Shown: positions 19,876 to 31,846, counted from the stretch's first letter. The stretch is 64,000 bases of DNA from Gari tellinella (GCA_922989275.2 OV277869.1:24686189-24750188); one strand, 5' to 3'. Notes: generated by a model not told the origin, from the letters alone. Made by a program: numbers and translations.

Positions 19876-21060
19876 GTACACATATTGACGTACGTACATA
19901 TATTGACGTAGCCTGGTTCAAAAAGTGGGCGTATACATTTGCTTCAGATATGCGACACCTGCATCTATTGTGTCATCGGGTTAGTCTGGTTGCTCAGCAC
20001 ATTAGTTATCTACAGCTTACCTTCATTCAAGAGTTTAGCACTGCTAGATTAGCGCTGTACGAGTCGATGTTCATTCTGGTAGAATTGCCATGTCAGTGCA
20101 AATGGAGTAGTCATATCGTAAATATTGGAAAGGTAGATAACCCTTGCTACTTTATTTAAACCATATCTATATCTGAGTATACGGTCGTAAGGTAGGTTAA
20201 TACACAGGTTTTCGGCGCGTAAGCTATTCATATGACCCCCCCCCCCCCCCTCGCTGCTACCCCCCATAAATCTTTCAAAATGAGTCAAAATACATCCATA
20301 TGTTCAACAAACATCCTTAACAAATGTTTCAAGAAGTTTCAAAAAAAAAAAATCTTTTCGTATCATGTATGTATACAATGAATAAATTAGCAAAAAAAAA
20401 TTTTTTTGTTTAAATTTCACGAAACTTCAGGAAATGTTCTTTTATGATGATTATTGAATGTATGGATAGATTTTAGGGTATTTTATCCACGTTTGGTGGT
20501 GGTGGAGGGGGGTTATAGCAGCTAGGGGTAGTGTCATAGCCAACGGACCGAATGCCTATGGGTTAATAGCGAAAAATAAAATTGAGAGAAAATAGAGAAA
20601 AAATGAAGAAACAAATACGCAAATCAAGTCATTTCAGTGGCATTTGAGTGCTTATGGGGTTAAAAGTTATGATCGGTACGAATCACACTCAAGAAAAATT
20701 ATTGAATCTTACGATTTTTATCAATCCGCTTTTTTTTCTATTTTTATATGTCATCATAATAGATTCTTTTTTCAGCAAATCTGAATTATGTCTATTTAGA
20801 CCAACGTTAATAAGCAGAAATTAAGACACTTATAAAAACGCCTGCTGAAAAATTAAATTGTATGGATAAGAGAAAGTTCAGTGTACACATCCAACATTTT
20901 TCACCCATTTCAGCACTAATTCCGATGGTGTTACTACTCATTATAATCATCTCGAAGGGTTTAGTGCAGAAATAAAGCTTTTATTTTTTGAAATACATGT
21001 ACTCCCCTTATCTGGAAACCTGGGATAAATGTCTAGCAATTCTTTAAAAGAGAAAAAACG
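19876..21060. other. Intergenic, low-complexity, no gene seen
   Basis: Contains a poly-C run (about 20236-20250), GGTGGTGGTGGAGGGGGG near 20500, and A/T runs. A worn family F piece lies at about 20890-21015 (CAACATTTTTCACCC, TACTACTCATTATAATC). No exon was recognised. Confidence 0.5.
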
Positions 21061-21082
21061 ATTAGTTTAATCTAAATAGCAT

Positions 21083-21400
21083 ACAGTTTGGAGTTTGATC
21101 AGACGCAGGGTTACAGTGGAGAATCTGTTATTCTTTCCCGTTTAAACGCAAACGTACGCAAACGCAAAGCACTAAAACGTAGAAAAGAACAACTTTTGGA
21201 CAATTTTGATATTTCATGTTTATCTTGGTGACAAACAGTTTGGAGCCTGATCAGACGCCGGGTTACCCGGCGTCTGATCTGGCTCCAAACTGTTTGCACT
21301 GCAAATAATAGTTTTAGCGTAAACGCGTTTATTGGGAAAGAATAACACATTCTCCACTGTACCCGACGTCTGATCTGGCTCAAACCTTTTACAATGGATA
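21083..21400. mobile_element. GACGCC hairpin module with a family A MITE inserted in its apex
   Basis: The outer module reads ACAGTTTGGAGTTTGATCAG then ACGCAGGGT, stops at TA (21112-21113), and resumes after TA (21360-21361) as CCCGACGTCTGATCTGGCTC. Without the insert the loop would read GGGTTACCC, the usual module apex. The inserted family A copy is 21114-21359 (246 bp), complete with its own module. Confidence 0.82.
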
Positions 21401-21516
21401 TAAGATGTTTAGCATGAAGATGTTTACTGTGACAAAATAAGAGAAACATTTTAATGTATTTAGCTGAGTTTTCTTGACAAAGCAAACAGTTTTGATCCAG
21501 ATCTAACCCAAGGGTT

Positions 21517-21655
21517 ATAAAGCGTCTAAATTGAGCCTGAGAATGTTCTCAAGTTCTGGATTGGTCAGATTTGAGCGAAAGCTCAAATCTGGTCAACCCA
21601 AAGCTTGAGGACGATCTCAGACTCAACTCAAGACGCTTTTTAATCGTGAACCAAG
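21517..21655. repeat. Family H palindrome
   Basis: AAAGCGTCTAAATTGAGCCT, GGATTGGTCAGATTTGAGC and the complementary GCTCAAATCTGGTCAAC...CAACTCAAGACGCTTTT form a hairpin. Confidence 0.7.
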
Positions 21656-22012
21656 ATGTTCAAAGCCTGATCCCCAATCACAGTTGTTTAACCTATACTC
21701 TTATCGAATACATTAAAGTAGCTGATAGACAAGAGAAAGGTATATTGAGAATTAACTCAATGGACCCTGCAAATTTAATGAACAAGTCCAGTCTCCAATT
21801 AAGGCTATTCCATTCATGACAATTGAAGGTTGTTTTCTGCAATATATTGCAAATTGACAAACATTACATGCACCTTGAACAGATGGCTCCTTAAGAATAT
21901 GGGTATATTCTGTTTCGCATACATGTAGGACAAATGTACTCTTTACATGTACACTGTTTGTAAAGTGACGAGTATACTCGTCGATAGGGCTCAATGGGTT
22001 GTAAACAGAGTA

Positions 22013-22217
22013 CAATAAAACCCATCTATTATGACCACTACCTGCTATTTTAGGCAGGTGACTGTTTAAAGCAATGTGACAGTAGAGCAGAAATCTCCTT
22101 TACATGTTTAGGAACTTTCTGCTTTACTGCCATCTTGCTGTAAACTGCCACCTTTCTTAATTTAAATGCTTTATCAATAAGCCTACATTGCCATGATCGT
22201 ATTAGAGAGGTTTTACT
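22013..22217. mobile_element. Family C MITE
   Basis: CAATAAAACCCATCTATTATG at left and TTAGAGAGGTTTTACTATA at right. Internal arms include AGGTGACTGTTTAAAGC and CTTGCTGTAAACTGCCACC. Confidence 0.65.
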
Positions 22218-22497
22218 ATACATTTTTCCGACGTTCAAAAGGTTAGACAAAACTTTGAAATGAAAACCGAGAAAAACAACCAACATGGTTATTTATTTGA
22301 CTATAATTTAATGTTGTGGCACCAGTACCAGGCTATTCAGAACCTTTCGGTAATTTCCGTCGTAAAGAAATGACATATTCACGGAAATTGACGAAGTATT
22401 CTGAATGGTATCCGCTAGCTCATTCAGTTTCGCCAAAATAATTACGGTTGTATATGGCACTTGTATGTAGTCGCGTGTCGTGGTATTTAACACATTA

Positions 22498-22732
22498 CCA
22501 CAGAAAAATACGCCTTATTACGCCTTAAATGTATTCCTCCTCTGAAATTTTTTTATACAGTCATGAATATGCACCATAAGAAATATGTAGTTTCTATATC
22601 TTATCAGATTGTAGCTTAAAAGAGGTTGAAAGTATTTAGCAGAATGCGCCTTAAGGCGCATTCTGCTTTTTCCTTCAACCTGTTTTAAAGTGGCAACCTT
22701 TCTTCAATACAGGCTATGGGGTAATGGGTAAC
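22498..22732. mobile_element. Family D MITE (ends worn)
   Basis: The centre GCAGAATGCGCCTTAAGGCG with GCATTCTGC, the arms TTGAAAGTATTTAGC/TTCCTTCAACCTG, and the right end CTATGGGGTAATGGG place it in family D. Confidence 0.65.
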
Positions 22733-23046
22733 CCTTTCAGCGTGAAATTTATCGTCCATTTAACCACTTTTACTCCACAATATCGTCTGCTTAAGTACTG
22801 TTTTTGAACAATTATTATATATAAATTCAGATTTAATGAAGTTTGGCAGAAGAAGTGATGATACGTGTCATCAGTTTTGGTCCTGATCACATGCCTTTAT
22901 GAGCTATCTGTTAATCTAACTTGCTTTAAGCTGCTACCTGTGTTTAACACCATAAATAAGTCTGCTTATATTGAAAATAATATTGGCGTTTGCCCATAAA
23001 ATTGAGTTGAGTTGAGTTGTAATAACGGGGTTATACGGTACCTTAA

Positions 23047-23292
23047 CCCATTTCCCCATAGCTTGTTTCTAGTTTTGAATACATGTGACCACTTAAAGCA
23101 GGTTAAAAGTAAAGCAGAATGCGCCTTAAGGCGCATTCTGCTTTACTTTCAGCCTGCTTTAAGCTACCATCTGCTAAGATGTCAGAAATATTTATTATGC
23201 TACATATCCATTACTGTATCAAACTGAACTATTTTATTCAGTGGAGGTATTAACTAAAATAGTCCAAAAAATCGTATCTATGATGTAAAGGA
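23047..23292. mobile_element. Family D MITE
   Basis: TTAA at 23043-23046 and 23293-23296. The left end is CCCATTTCCCCATAGC and the central hairpin is AATGCGCCTTAAGGCGCATT. Its orientation is opposite to the copy at 3986. Confidence 0.7.
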
Positions 23293-23477
23293 TTAAGATA
23301 TGGTTTGTGGTAAGATTGTTTATATATCGGGGTACTATTATGCTTAGTGTCTGATATAAAACCATTGTTCTATGTATTGTGACTGCTCTATACAACCAGA
23401 TAGGGAGGTCATTTACGAATTCAACAGGATCTGTGTGATCAAAAAGACAAGCAAGATGTCCAGATATGATGACTGTC

Positions 23478-23610
23478 AAAACTCGATATTTCAAATTCGC
23501 TTAAGTCATACATACCAGTAATTCGAAACTTAAAACGTGGCTCAGCCACGGTTTAACTTTGATATACAGGTATGTTTGACTTACGCGAGTTCAAATTAAT
23601 GAAAATGAAG
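23478..23610. mobile_element. Palindromic MITE with ACGTGGCT(C/A)AGCCACG core (family I)
   Basis: ACTCGATATTTCAAATTCGC, AAACGTGGCTCAGCCACGGTTT and the mirrored CTTACGCGAGTTC. The same design recurs at 42719 and 44666. Confidence 0.6.
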
Positions 23611-23732
23611 TTAAGACATTCTGATAATAGCGAAAAAAGTGAGTTTAATATATGGCGTTTCGACTGTATTTTTGTACCCCAGCCAGCATGTTGTTTACTA
23701 CAGATACTGCACTTGTCGCCCGGTCCGTTTGA

Positions 23733-23980
23733 CTGTGGAGAAGACGTTGTTCTTTCCCGTTTAAACTTAAACTTTACGCAAACGTAATGCATTGAAATGT
23801 ATGAAAATAACAGATATTTTGAAAATGCAGATGACTGATTTTAGTCTAAGTGGCAAACAGGTTGGGGCCTGATCAGACGCCGGGATACCCGGCGTTTGAT
23901 CAGGCTCCAAACTGTTTGCAATGGAAATAAATATTTTGACACAAACGCGTTTATTGGGAAGAATAACGTCTCCTCCACTG
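23733..23980. mobile_element. Family A MITE with GACGCCGGGATACCCGGCGT module
   Basis: CTGTGGAGAAGACGTTGTTC at left and AACGTCTCCTCCACTG before TA at right. The module lies at about 23848-23920. Confidence 0.8.
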
Positions 23981-24678
23981 TAGAGGCACTTATGTGTGAC
24001 AGCTAGAGGATTAATTCTGTAACTCGGCAATATGCAACTGGAATTGAAACGCACTCTTATTTGTGCGTAACAGCAAATCAAACGATTTTATATTGAGGTA
24101 ACGGATTAATGGAGCACAAGGGTAATATATAAAACGACCGCTTATAAAACGATGGATACGTATAGGCCTTTATTGCAGGTGACAGCTTCATGCATGACAA
24201 TAATAAAGTGGAAAGGTCCGATATGATTTTTCTGCAGTACTTTAATTTGTCCTGCATAAAGCTGTAGATCTAATATTTTTTGGACTTTGCCATGTTTCTT
24301 TATACATAGAAAATTTCTCTAGTACGACCATTAAACCATGCAGGTTTAATTTCCAGGGTTATAGGCAAGTGACTTCTAAGAGTAAAATGAAAGTATAGTA
24401 GAACGCTCCTAGCCAATAATTTGCCCTTTACAGTAATGTTGTCGTAATGAAGGGATTTTACAGTATATTATTGAGTGCCTGCACATAGGTTTTTTTGTTC
24501 CAGGAATGCTTAGTTTCGTATTCGGAGTGATAAACAACACGTGGGATTATCATATTTAAGTGTATATTAAGATATAAAAAATAGCGCGAGAATCTTGTAT
24601 CTGTGGAAAAGAAAAAAATAGATTGGATTATATGTACGTTTAGTGGACCATACATCATGACTAACTTTATATGGATGA

Positions 24679-24886
24679 TTGTGTTACACGATTGACTGGC
24701 GAACCGAGGAGACCAACATATTTAAAAGAAATAGCTTCAGACAAGGAGCAATGAGATTTAAGAAATTCAGTGAGCATCTCGTGCGGCTATTTGAAGCGCG
24801 ACCTGGAGAGCGCACGTCACGTGACATTCAAGCCGTTCTGCCTATTGTCATGATGAAGGTGCCATGCATGCGGCAATTGGCAACAG
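24679..24886 (+). CDS. Cyclic nucleotide-binding domain protein (CNBD2-like), first recognised exon
   Basis: The frame is open from 24679 (the stop before it is at 24676) to the donor CAACAG|GTAAAA. It encodes RFKKFSEHLVRLFEARPGER then TSRDIQAVLPIVMMKVP, the helical lead-in that precedes a cyclic nucleotide-binding domain in CNBD2-type proteins. It leaves in phase 1, so G joins AG of the next exon to give Glu. The left boundary is not fixed: ATAGCTTCAG at about 24728-24737 could be the acceptor, and a start codon further upstream is not located. The gene continues for 23 kb. Confidence 0.72.
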
Positions 24887-24898
24887 GTAAAAACTAAA

Positions 24899-25072
24899 GT
24901 AAAACATCTCTATAACGACCACTAAATTGTATAAATTATTAGGTGTTTAGGAAAGGTGACTGCTCAAAGCAATGTGACAGTTTTATTTCCACCTTGTTTT
25001 GAGCTGTCATCTGTCCTTTATACAATCAATAAGCCATCGTTTTAGTGGTCATTAGTATTTTTACTGTATATG
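24899..25072. mobile_element. Family C MITE just inside an intron
   Basis: AGTAAAACATCTCTATAACGACC at left and GTATTTTTACTGTA at right, with TTAGGTGTTTAGGAAAGGTG and CTGTCATCTGTCC arms. It begins about a dozen bases after the exon donor at 24887. Confidence 0.65.
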
Positions 25073-25539
25073 TATTTTGCGCATCAATTTAAATCAAAGA
25101 CTGAATGTCTTAAGAGTCGCTAGGAATGCGTTTGATCAATTTAAACAAGTCTGTAGTCACCACTGATGTTATCTATTTGTTGTTTAAGACAGGGGTCACT
25201 TAAAGAAAGATTAATGTAAAGACTTTCTGCTTCAGTTTTTTTTTTTGCTGAAAGTTGTCAGCATTTGTATTCCACCAATACATGTAGGTGGTATTTTTCA
25301 GTGGTGATAACAGAGGGGATTTACTTTATATGTGTAAAATTTTGGCAGAATGCTGCTGGAGATATTGTCAAAAAGATACGGTCAGGTCAGAGGTCACATT
25401 GAAATAGGATAGCAAGGAGTAGCAACTTTGAAAATTGGGCAATTCAAAAATGGAGTTGGTAGTGTAATAAAAGCAAACACAAAAATACCACCACACAACA
25501 ATGCTTGCTTTCGATATGAAAGATGCTGCTTAAAGTAAT

Positions 25540-25645
25540 TTTAAGGAGCTTTCTACTTAACTTCAATCTAGCTTTAACCATTACCCCATTAATTTTAAGG
25601 AGCTTTCTACTTAACTTCAATCTAGCTTTAACCATTACCCCATTA
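25540..25645. repeat. Tandem duplication of a 52-base unit
   Basis: TTTTAAGGAGCTTTCTACTT and AACTTCAATCTAGCTTTAAC then CATTACCCCATTA occur twice in a row, apparently identical. Confidence 0.85.
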
Positions 25646-26919
25646 CTTGTTTACCTCATACTTCATATTTTCATGTTCCTTGTATTATAATGGCTTGTTA
25701 ACACTTGACTCCATAGCCTGTTTCAAGTTTTGAAGACAAGTGACCATTTAAAGCAGGTTTACTGACTTTCAGTCTGCTTTAAACTACCACGATTCAAGTT
25801 ATACGCCGTGTATGATCTAGGTCTATCCTGTTCACATCAAAGCTATAACAGTGGATAGAATGCCGTGTCTCTACAACACATTTATCGTTAACCCTTTCCG
25901 CCCTGAAATTCAAACAGAAAATTCAATTTCCAATTTAGTTCAGTCCAATGTTTGACTAATTACATTTATTGTATTGTATTGGGACAAACAGTGTAGACCC
26001 TGATAAAGGGGCTCCTTTGATATGTGTCTTCACTGTTTGCATGGGACAAGTGTAGTCTTCATACGCACTCTGTTTGCAAAGGATATGCATATGCGAGACC
26101 ATGGTTCAAAGGGTTTTGATCGAACCCTTCCAATGAGAACACATACGCGAGTACATTGGCGCACTAGACTGAATCAATAGCGTGATATTAAACCAGTCCT
26201 TTGTCGCCATTATGATTATACATTCTGCTTCAACATTCTCGTGTACGTATTTTTATTTATTTTATTTGACGATACACTTAAATCGAGTGTCATACAATTG
26301 TGGGTCCTGGTCCGACCCCAAATTACATGGCGTCTGATCTAGTTCCAAACATTTACATGTACCACATGCCAGTTAAGTGCCTATTGGTAGAAGAAGGGTT
26401 GATATTAAATCACATGTGTGACAAATCTTTTATTATATACCTAGTATAGATATACCACCGTCTGCCATATAGTGATATCTGCGTTAACATCAAACTACAG
26501 TCGAGCCCGATAACTTGACACGTTTAAGTCGACCTACCCATATTTCGAAATACAAATGTAAGGGTAAGTTTGGCTTGAGCGATTTTAGATATATCGAAAT
26601 TTAAACTGAAGAAAATGCAAGTTAGTTCGATTATTTTAAAACGATTTTGGATTATGTTATATTGTCTGTGTATTACTACTTTATGTGTTCAAGCATAATT
26701 AAATCATTTTAGAGTGCTAAGTACGACTAGGCTAATATTTTCAAACAGTATAGATCCAAATCAGACACCGGGCCACCGTGTCAAAAAGCGTTTGTGTTGA
26801 GTCTGTGATCGTTCTAGAACATTTGTTTGGTGTTTCATCAGGCGAAATCTCAATTTAAAAGATAAAATCAGCCGGGGTTTAACCCTTTCACTCTCAATGA
26901 CGCCTTTAAGCGCGTTTGC

Positions 26920-27232
26920 AAACAGTTTGAGTCCTGGCCCCGAGGTTATTAAACTTAAAACGAACTCTGTGCTCAAAACTCAGTTTCGATAACAGGCTCC
27001 AGTTTTTACAAAACACGTTATATTTGGGGATTTTAACCTCATTTCGATACATTATTACAGTACAATTATGTATGAAAATACTAGAAATAAAATAAAATGC
27101 TTCCCGATAAGTTATTAACTGAGAAAAAATCTCAGTTTTGAGCACAGAGTTCTTTTTAAGTTTTATAACCTCGGGGCCAGATCAGACACCGCGTAACGCT
27201 GAGTCTGAGCAGGACTCAAACTGTTTGACACT
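26920..27232. mobile_element. GACGCC-type module interrupted by a 245-bp palindromic element
   Basis: CAAACAGTTTGAGTCCTGGCC at left and GGCCAGATCAGACACCGCG with CAGGACTCAAACTGTTTG at right are two halves of one module. Between them an element begins CCGAGGTTATTAAACTTAAAA and ends TTAAGTTTTATAACCTCGG, with inner arms TCTGTGCTCAAAACT and AGTTTTGAGCACAGA. GGCC may be a 4-bp target duplication. Confidence 0.7.
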
Positions 27233-27545
27233 CTTATCGATATTTATTAAGTCAAACAACGTTAAATCGAACTTTGAAACGTGTCTTGCAGACATCAATA
27301 ATGAAGCAGAGGACAATATAGCGGTGCAGGGGTAAAATCTCCCGAATAATTTGACCATCAAGGGTTAAGCATAGTTACATGTAGTGGAGTGTATAAAAAT
27401 AAATTATAAAATAGTTTAAGAATGCGTGTCAAACAGTTCAGATACTGAACAGACGCCGCGAAACGCCAAAATGATCTTGCATTATTACTGTTCTCAGCGG
27501 CATAAAGCTATATCTCCATCTTGAACGTCTGCAAATTTATATTCT

Positions 27546-27708
27546 TAAGGAATAATTCGAATATTTATTGTATTCATGGCGGTATGAAAAAAAAACCTGG
27601 TCACACTGTATGAAACCGCGAAGCGAAGCGGTTTCATACAGTGTGACCAGGTTTTTTTTCATACCTCCATGAATACAATAAATATTCCGAATTATTCCTT
27701 ATAATTTA
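27546..27708. repeat. Near-perfect 160-bp hairpin
   Basis: ATTTATTGTATTCATGG, CGGTATGAAAAAAAAACC and TGGTCACACTGTATGAAACC are mirrored around GCGAAGCG. The long perfect stem makes it a strong snapback structure. It is in the first intron of the CNBD gene. Confidence 0.85.
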
Positions 27709-27709
27709 A

Positions 27710-29135
27710 TATCACTTCTGAATTTAAGAAAGTTGTTAAATACAGAATCTGGCGCGAATGTTCTTTTTTAACGCTTTAAAACGTAGGTTGTAGTCCCTCC
27801 GCCATATATATTTTCCGCCAAAACGCGAAGTTGTTATGTAGTAACGCCGACGTCAATGACGTCATTTGGCATCCTGCTTCATGCAGCGCTTGTGAAGAGC
27901 AGTTGGACTAAGGGAAAGTAGTCCTGACAAGGCGTGGCCTGAATTTTATTTTTTTCATGGAGTTATGAAACAAAAATTACAGCCAATCACAGCTAACCAA
28001 ATGTAATGAAAACAAACAATATTAAATTATTTTGGAATGGCTGCTAAGCCTTTCTTATCAGGAAACCTCTATAGACCGAACATTTTACTTGAAGTGGTAC
28101 ATGTAGCACAGGACTAGAATCGCAAGTGAGTGTTGAAGATTGTGCTGCATGTATCCAGGTACCACCATTATTCGAACACCTAAGCATCTTCGAGTCAATT
28201 ACAAATTTCTATGTGAATAAAAATATTTTTTTACAAAGATCCTGGATAAACTGGTCATTTTCAACTTATAATACGATGGGTAAGTTATTGCAACTCAAAT
28301 CGGTTCTCTAACAATGTAAACAAAGCATAGTGACCCGCTTACCTCATTCTCAGTGAGATGTCAACCTAAATTCGAACAGCAGGTTTGACACCATGAAAGG
28401 TTTACTATGTGTAGTCCAGGGTAAGTGTTTGTTCATGAAATGTCAGACAAAACATAAAACAGGAGTCTGTAACCTCATAAAAAGTAAAGTCAACTTGTTT
28501 TTACATTTAATTTACAGTAGTTTAGACATACATGTATCAATTGCTAATGGCTACAGAAAGGGCATTCGAAGGGGTCTCCTTTTTGCTTTGAAATGCATCT
28601 AAAACATAGAAGAAATTTCTTAAAGTTGTTGAACATATTTTTCTAAAAAAAATACTAGTGTACTGGAACCTGCAAGATAAACTGTAGTTTGTTTACTCCC
28701 TGTTACTTCTTATATGAAACACAATTAAGAATTTAAAAAAGTGAAAAAAGTGATAAGGACCCCTAGTTTGAGATTTGATCAAATTTAGTGGTCTGAACCC
28801 TCAATATCATTTATCCGGACCTTTAGGAATGAGGTAAATGTAAAAGTTTTGCAGCCGATATACCACTGGTCATTTTTGTTGACAGAAAATGTAGTTTGTG
28901 GCATGATTATGCATGTGGAATTTTGGGGTTAGTTGTAACTGCATTATTTATACTCAGAGAAGTTCAACAAATGCCCTTTTACCTGTTTACTGATCTTTTT
29001 TGCCTTTTTTGTGTTCTTGACGTGTTACTGTCAAAATGTCACGCACGGTTATGCAAATTTGTTTGTAACCATAGATGTCACGCGAAATGATTCAGGTGTT
29101 CGATTTTTGGTTGTGTTCGAATAACGGTTGTAAAG
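27710..29135. other. Intron sequence, no further exon recognised
   Basis: Moderately AT-rich. Short open frames (for example 28126-28311 and 28896-29090) lack protein family features, and the flanking CNBD exons join in phase without them. A family A-like arm set is not visible. Confidence 0.5.
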
Positions 29136-29140
29136 GGATA

Positions 29141-29509
29141 CAATGTTCCCTCCCTACAACGGCCCTCCCAACAACGACTCCATCCTAACAACGACCCTTG
29201 TCGCAGTTCCTTAAACAAGACAAGTATTTCCAACGCTTTCACTGTTGCAATATCGTCTGCTAAAAATTGTCGTCTGCTGTTTTCTGTTAAAGTTACATAT
29301 AAGTGAATACTTTGAGAGAATGAATATAATGAAGAGTGATAAAAAGCCTGAATCAAGAACAGACGCCGCGTTACGCGGCGTCTGATCTGGATTTAAGCTG
29401 TTTGCAAATGTAAGCCAAGGCTTAATTTTCCCTCGCTATAACGACCCCCTCCGAACAACACACATCATATGTGTCTCCCATTGAGTGTCGTTGTAGAGAG
29501 GGAGTGACT
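29141..29509. mobile_element. Family B MITE
   Basis: CAATGTTCCCTCCCTACAAC after TA at left and GTTGTAGAGAGGGAGTGA at right. The module GACGCCGCGTTACGCGGCGTC is at about 29361-29382, with TCGTCTGCT arms. Confidence 0.75.
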
Positions 29510-29864
29510 AGTATCTCAAGATAATTATCCCGAAAAACATGAGCATCTGGTGGCACTCCACTGAAGTATAGGTCACTAGGCAACTTCACTTTATCATATT
29601 ATTCGAATTGTGTTTATCAGTATCAATTAATTACTTTGTCTATTAAAATTGGTCAATTTATTAACACTTTGAAGCCAAAAAACGAGTTTACTTGTCCGTT
29701 ACAAAAACAGTGTACATATGCAGAATACATTTGTCATTTGCAAACAGCGTATACCTAGATCAGAGTGTTCCTGATGACAGGAAACCCCTTAACAGGGTGT
29801 GCAATATTTATCTTTTTCAAAACATTGTAAAAGAAAGTCATAAAAATGAACTAGAATCAATTAA

Positions 29865-30108
29865 CCCTTTCCCCCATAGAAGCGCCTTTTAGCGAATATG
29901 ATTTATTCCTCCGCTGAAGAAAATAGTTCAAATTTAATCAGTCAAGAATATATACTATATGGAATATTTTCTATATTCTAACACATGATAACTAAAAGCA
30001 GGCTGAAAGTAAAACAGAATGCGCCTTAAGGCGCATTCTGCTTTACTTTCAACCTACTCTAAGTAGTCACCTATCTTCAGTTCTAGAAATAGGCTATGGG
30101 GTAAAGGG
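29865..30108. mobile_element. Family D MITE, well preserved
   Basis: TTAA at 29861-29864 and 30109-30112, ends CCCTTTCCCCCATAG and CTATGGGGTAAAGGG, central hairpin AATGCGCCTTAAGGCGCATT. Confidence 0.82.
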
Positions 30109-30145
30109 TTAAACAGTTGATTTGCCATTGAATGAGTCATAGTTA

Positions 30146-30295
30146 CAGTGGAGAAGACGTTATTCTTTCCCAATAAGTGCGTTTACTCTAAAACTATTAT
30201 TTCCTTTCCAAACAGTTTGGAGCCAGATCAGACACCAAGTGACCCTGCGTCTGATCAGGCTGTAAAACTTTTTGCCATTCAGATTAAAATAAAAA
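30146..30295. mobile_element. Family A MITE, truncated right end
   Basis: CAGTGGAGAAGACGTTATTC after TA, then a module with decayed apex (GACACCAAGTGACCCTGCGTC). The right terminal arm is missing. Confidence 0.65.
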
Positions 30296-30662
30296 ATTGT
30301 TTTTACTAGATCTTTATGTTTCAATTTGTTTTGCACAAGTTGTACTTAAAAGCATTCAAACATGTCCTACAATTAGTATAAGTGCCCTGGAACCTCAAAA
30401 CACAGAACGCTCGAAAATAGGAAGTTTCTAAAACATTTTCCTACTAGCTGAAAAATATTCAAAGAAGAGACCAAAGCGAAAAGGGCGTGTGGTTATGCAG
30501 AAAGCTTGTAAATGATTGCTATGTGTCATGAGTCCGATTCTAGACTCAGACAAATATTATTTTGGCCAAATCATAACTTGAAAATGCTTATAGGAGACTG
30601 CATAGCGACCATATTCGAAGGCAAAGAATTCCGTAAATATATGTCAGACTCTAAAACATGTA

Positions 30663-30846
30663 CAGTAAAACCTCTCTATTACGACCACTAAATTATGTTA
30701 ATTATTAGGGTGTTTACTATAGGTGATCGCTTAAAGCAAAGTTACAGTGAAACAGAAAGCTCCTATGTCACCTCGCTTTAAGCTGTCATCTGTCTATTAT
30801 ACACTCAAATTGCCTTCGTTTTAGTGGTAATAGCGAGGTTTTACTG
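30663..30846. mobile_element. Family C MITE, 184 bp
   Basis: TA flanks ends CAGTAAAACCTCTCTATTAC and AGCGAGGTTTTACTG. The inner arms are AGGTGATCGCTTAAAGC and GCTTTAAGCTGTCATC. Confidence 0.8.
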
Positions 30847-30859
30847 TATTAATATTTAA

Positions 30860-31110
30860 CACTTATCCTGCTGTAATGTCGTCTGCTTTGAAATTGTCGT
30901 CTGCAAAAATGTTTAAATCCCCTAAAGACGTGTGTCAAACAGTTTTGATTCAGATAAGACGCCACGTTACGTGTTACTGTTTGCAAATGTAAGCCAAGTC
31001 ATGTTCAGCACCCGAATAGTATTTAATTTCCCTCCCTACAAAAAATCCCTCCGAACAACACTCACAATAGTTGTCTCTTTTCAGGTAATGTAGAGAGGGA
31101 GCACAAAATA
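30860..31110. mobile_element. Family B MITE, partial
   Basis: TCGTCTGCTTTGAAATTGTC, a decayed module (GACGCCACGTTACGTGTTAC) and the right arm CCCTCCCTAC...TAGAGAGGGAGCACA are present. The left tip is missing. Confidence 0.6.
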
Positions 31111-31123
31111 CCATCTCATTGCC

Positions 31124-31206
31124 AAACAATTTTGATCCGTATCCAGATGAGACGCCGAGTTGCACCGAGTTTTACTCGGCGTCTCATCTAGATACAAACT
31201 GTTTGC
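31124..31206. repeat. Free-standing GACGCC hairpin module
   Basis: CAAACAATTTTGATCCGTAT, GAGACGCCGAGT and ACTCGGCGTCTCATCTAGA then CAAACTGTTTGC. The loop has a short duplication of TTGCACCGAG. Confidence 0.65.
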
Positions 31207-31255
31207 AACAGTGATCGCAAAATTTCCCACATCGTTCGGAAGGTTAAGGAAAATA

Positions 31256-31464
31256 CAGTCAAACCTCTCTATTACGACCATAAGATTGTGTAAATTATTA
31301 GATTTTTAAAATAGGTGACTGCTTATAGCAAGGTGACAGTAAAATAGAAAGCTCCTAAAGGAGTTTTCTGTTTCACTGTCACCTTTCTTGAAGCTATCAC
31401 CTGCCTGGTATTCAGTAAATTATATAGCCTTTTTGTTTTTGGCCGAAAGAAAGAGGTTTTACTG
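31256..31464. mobile_element. Family C MITE, 53 bp upstream of a CNBD exon
   Basis: CAGTCAAACCTCTCTATTAC after TA and AAGAGGTTTTACTG at the end. The centre is AAGCTCCTAAAGGAGTTTTC. Confidence 0.75.
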
Positions 31465-31516
31465 TTAGTCAATACGATGCTTGTTTACTAACGGCATTTT
31501 TTTCGGTGATTTACAG

Positions 31517-31604
31517 AGACGGTTGCTAGGATTCTGCAAGAAACATATCTGTTGCCATGCGAAGAGGATGACGTCATCGTGCGACAGGGCGACATCGGTG
31601 CTGA
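31517..31604 (+). CDS. CNBD2-like protein, exon with VIVRQGDIGAE
   Basis: Acceptor GATTTACAG and donor GTGAGT enclose 88 bases encoding TVARILQETYLLPCEEDDVI then VRQGDIGAE. This is the first half of a cyclic nucleotide-binding beta barrel (Gly-Asp-x-Gly turn). Phase 1 in and phase 2 out join both neighbours: GA plus A gives Glu, then FYIILKGSVSIF. Confidence 0.85.
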
Positions 31605-31846
31605 GTGAGTTGGGTCTTTGTACTTCAACAAAACTTGCTGCCATGGACTAAAAGCATTTGAACTACATATACAAGTACCTTGTAAAGTTTGAATCGGGCA
31701 CTGTAAATATCTAAACGGGTGGCCTCCTCCCGGCTCATTTAATTGAATACATGTAATTTAATTAGGCATGACGTTTTTGTTTGAAGTACCTGCTGTTCAG
31801 TTACTTCAACCCCTTCGTAGTAAGCGACTGTCCGGTATGGTTACCA

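Noticed and set aside
28126..28311. Possible extra exon in the first CNBD intron
   Set aside because: Exons 24679-24886 and 31517-31604 join in frame directly with the expected helix continuing across the junction, and the candidate has no family similarity.
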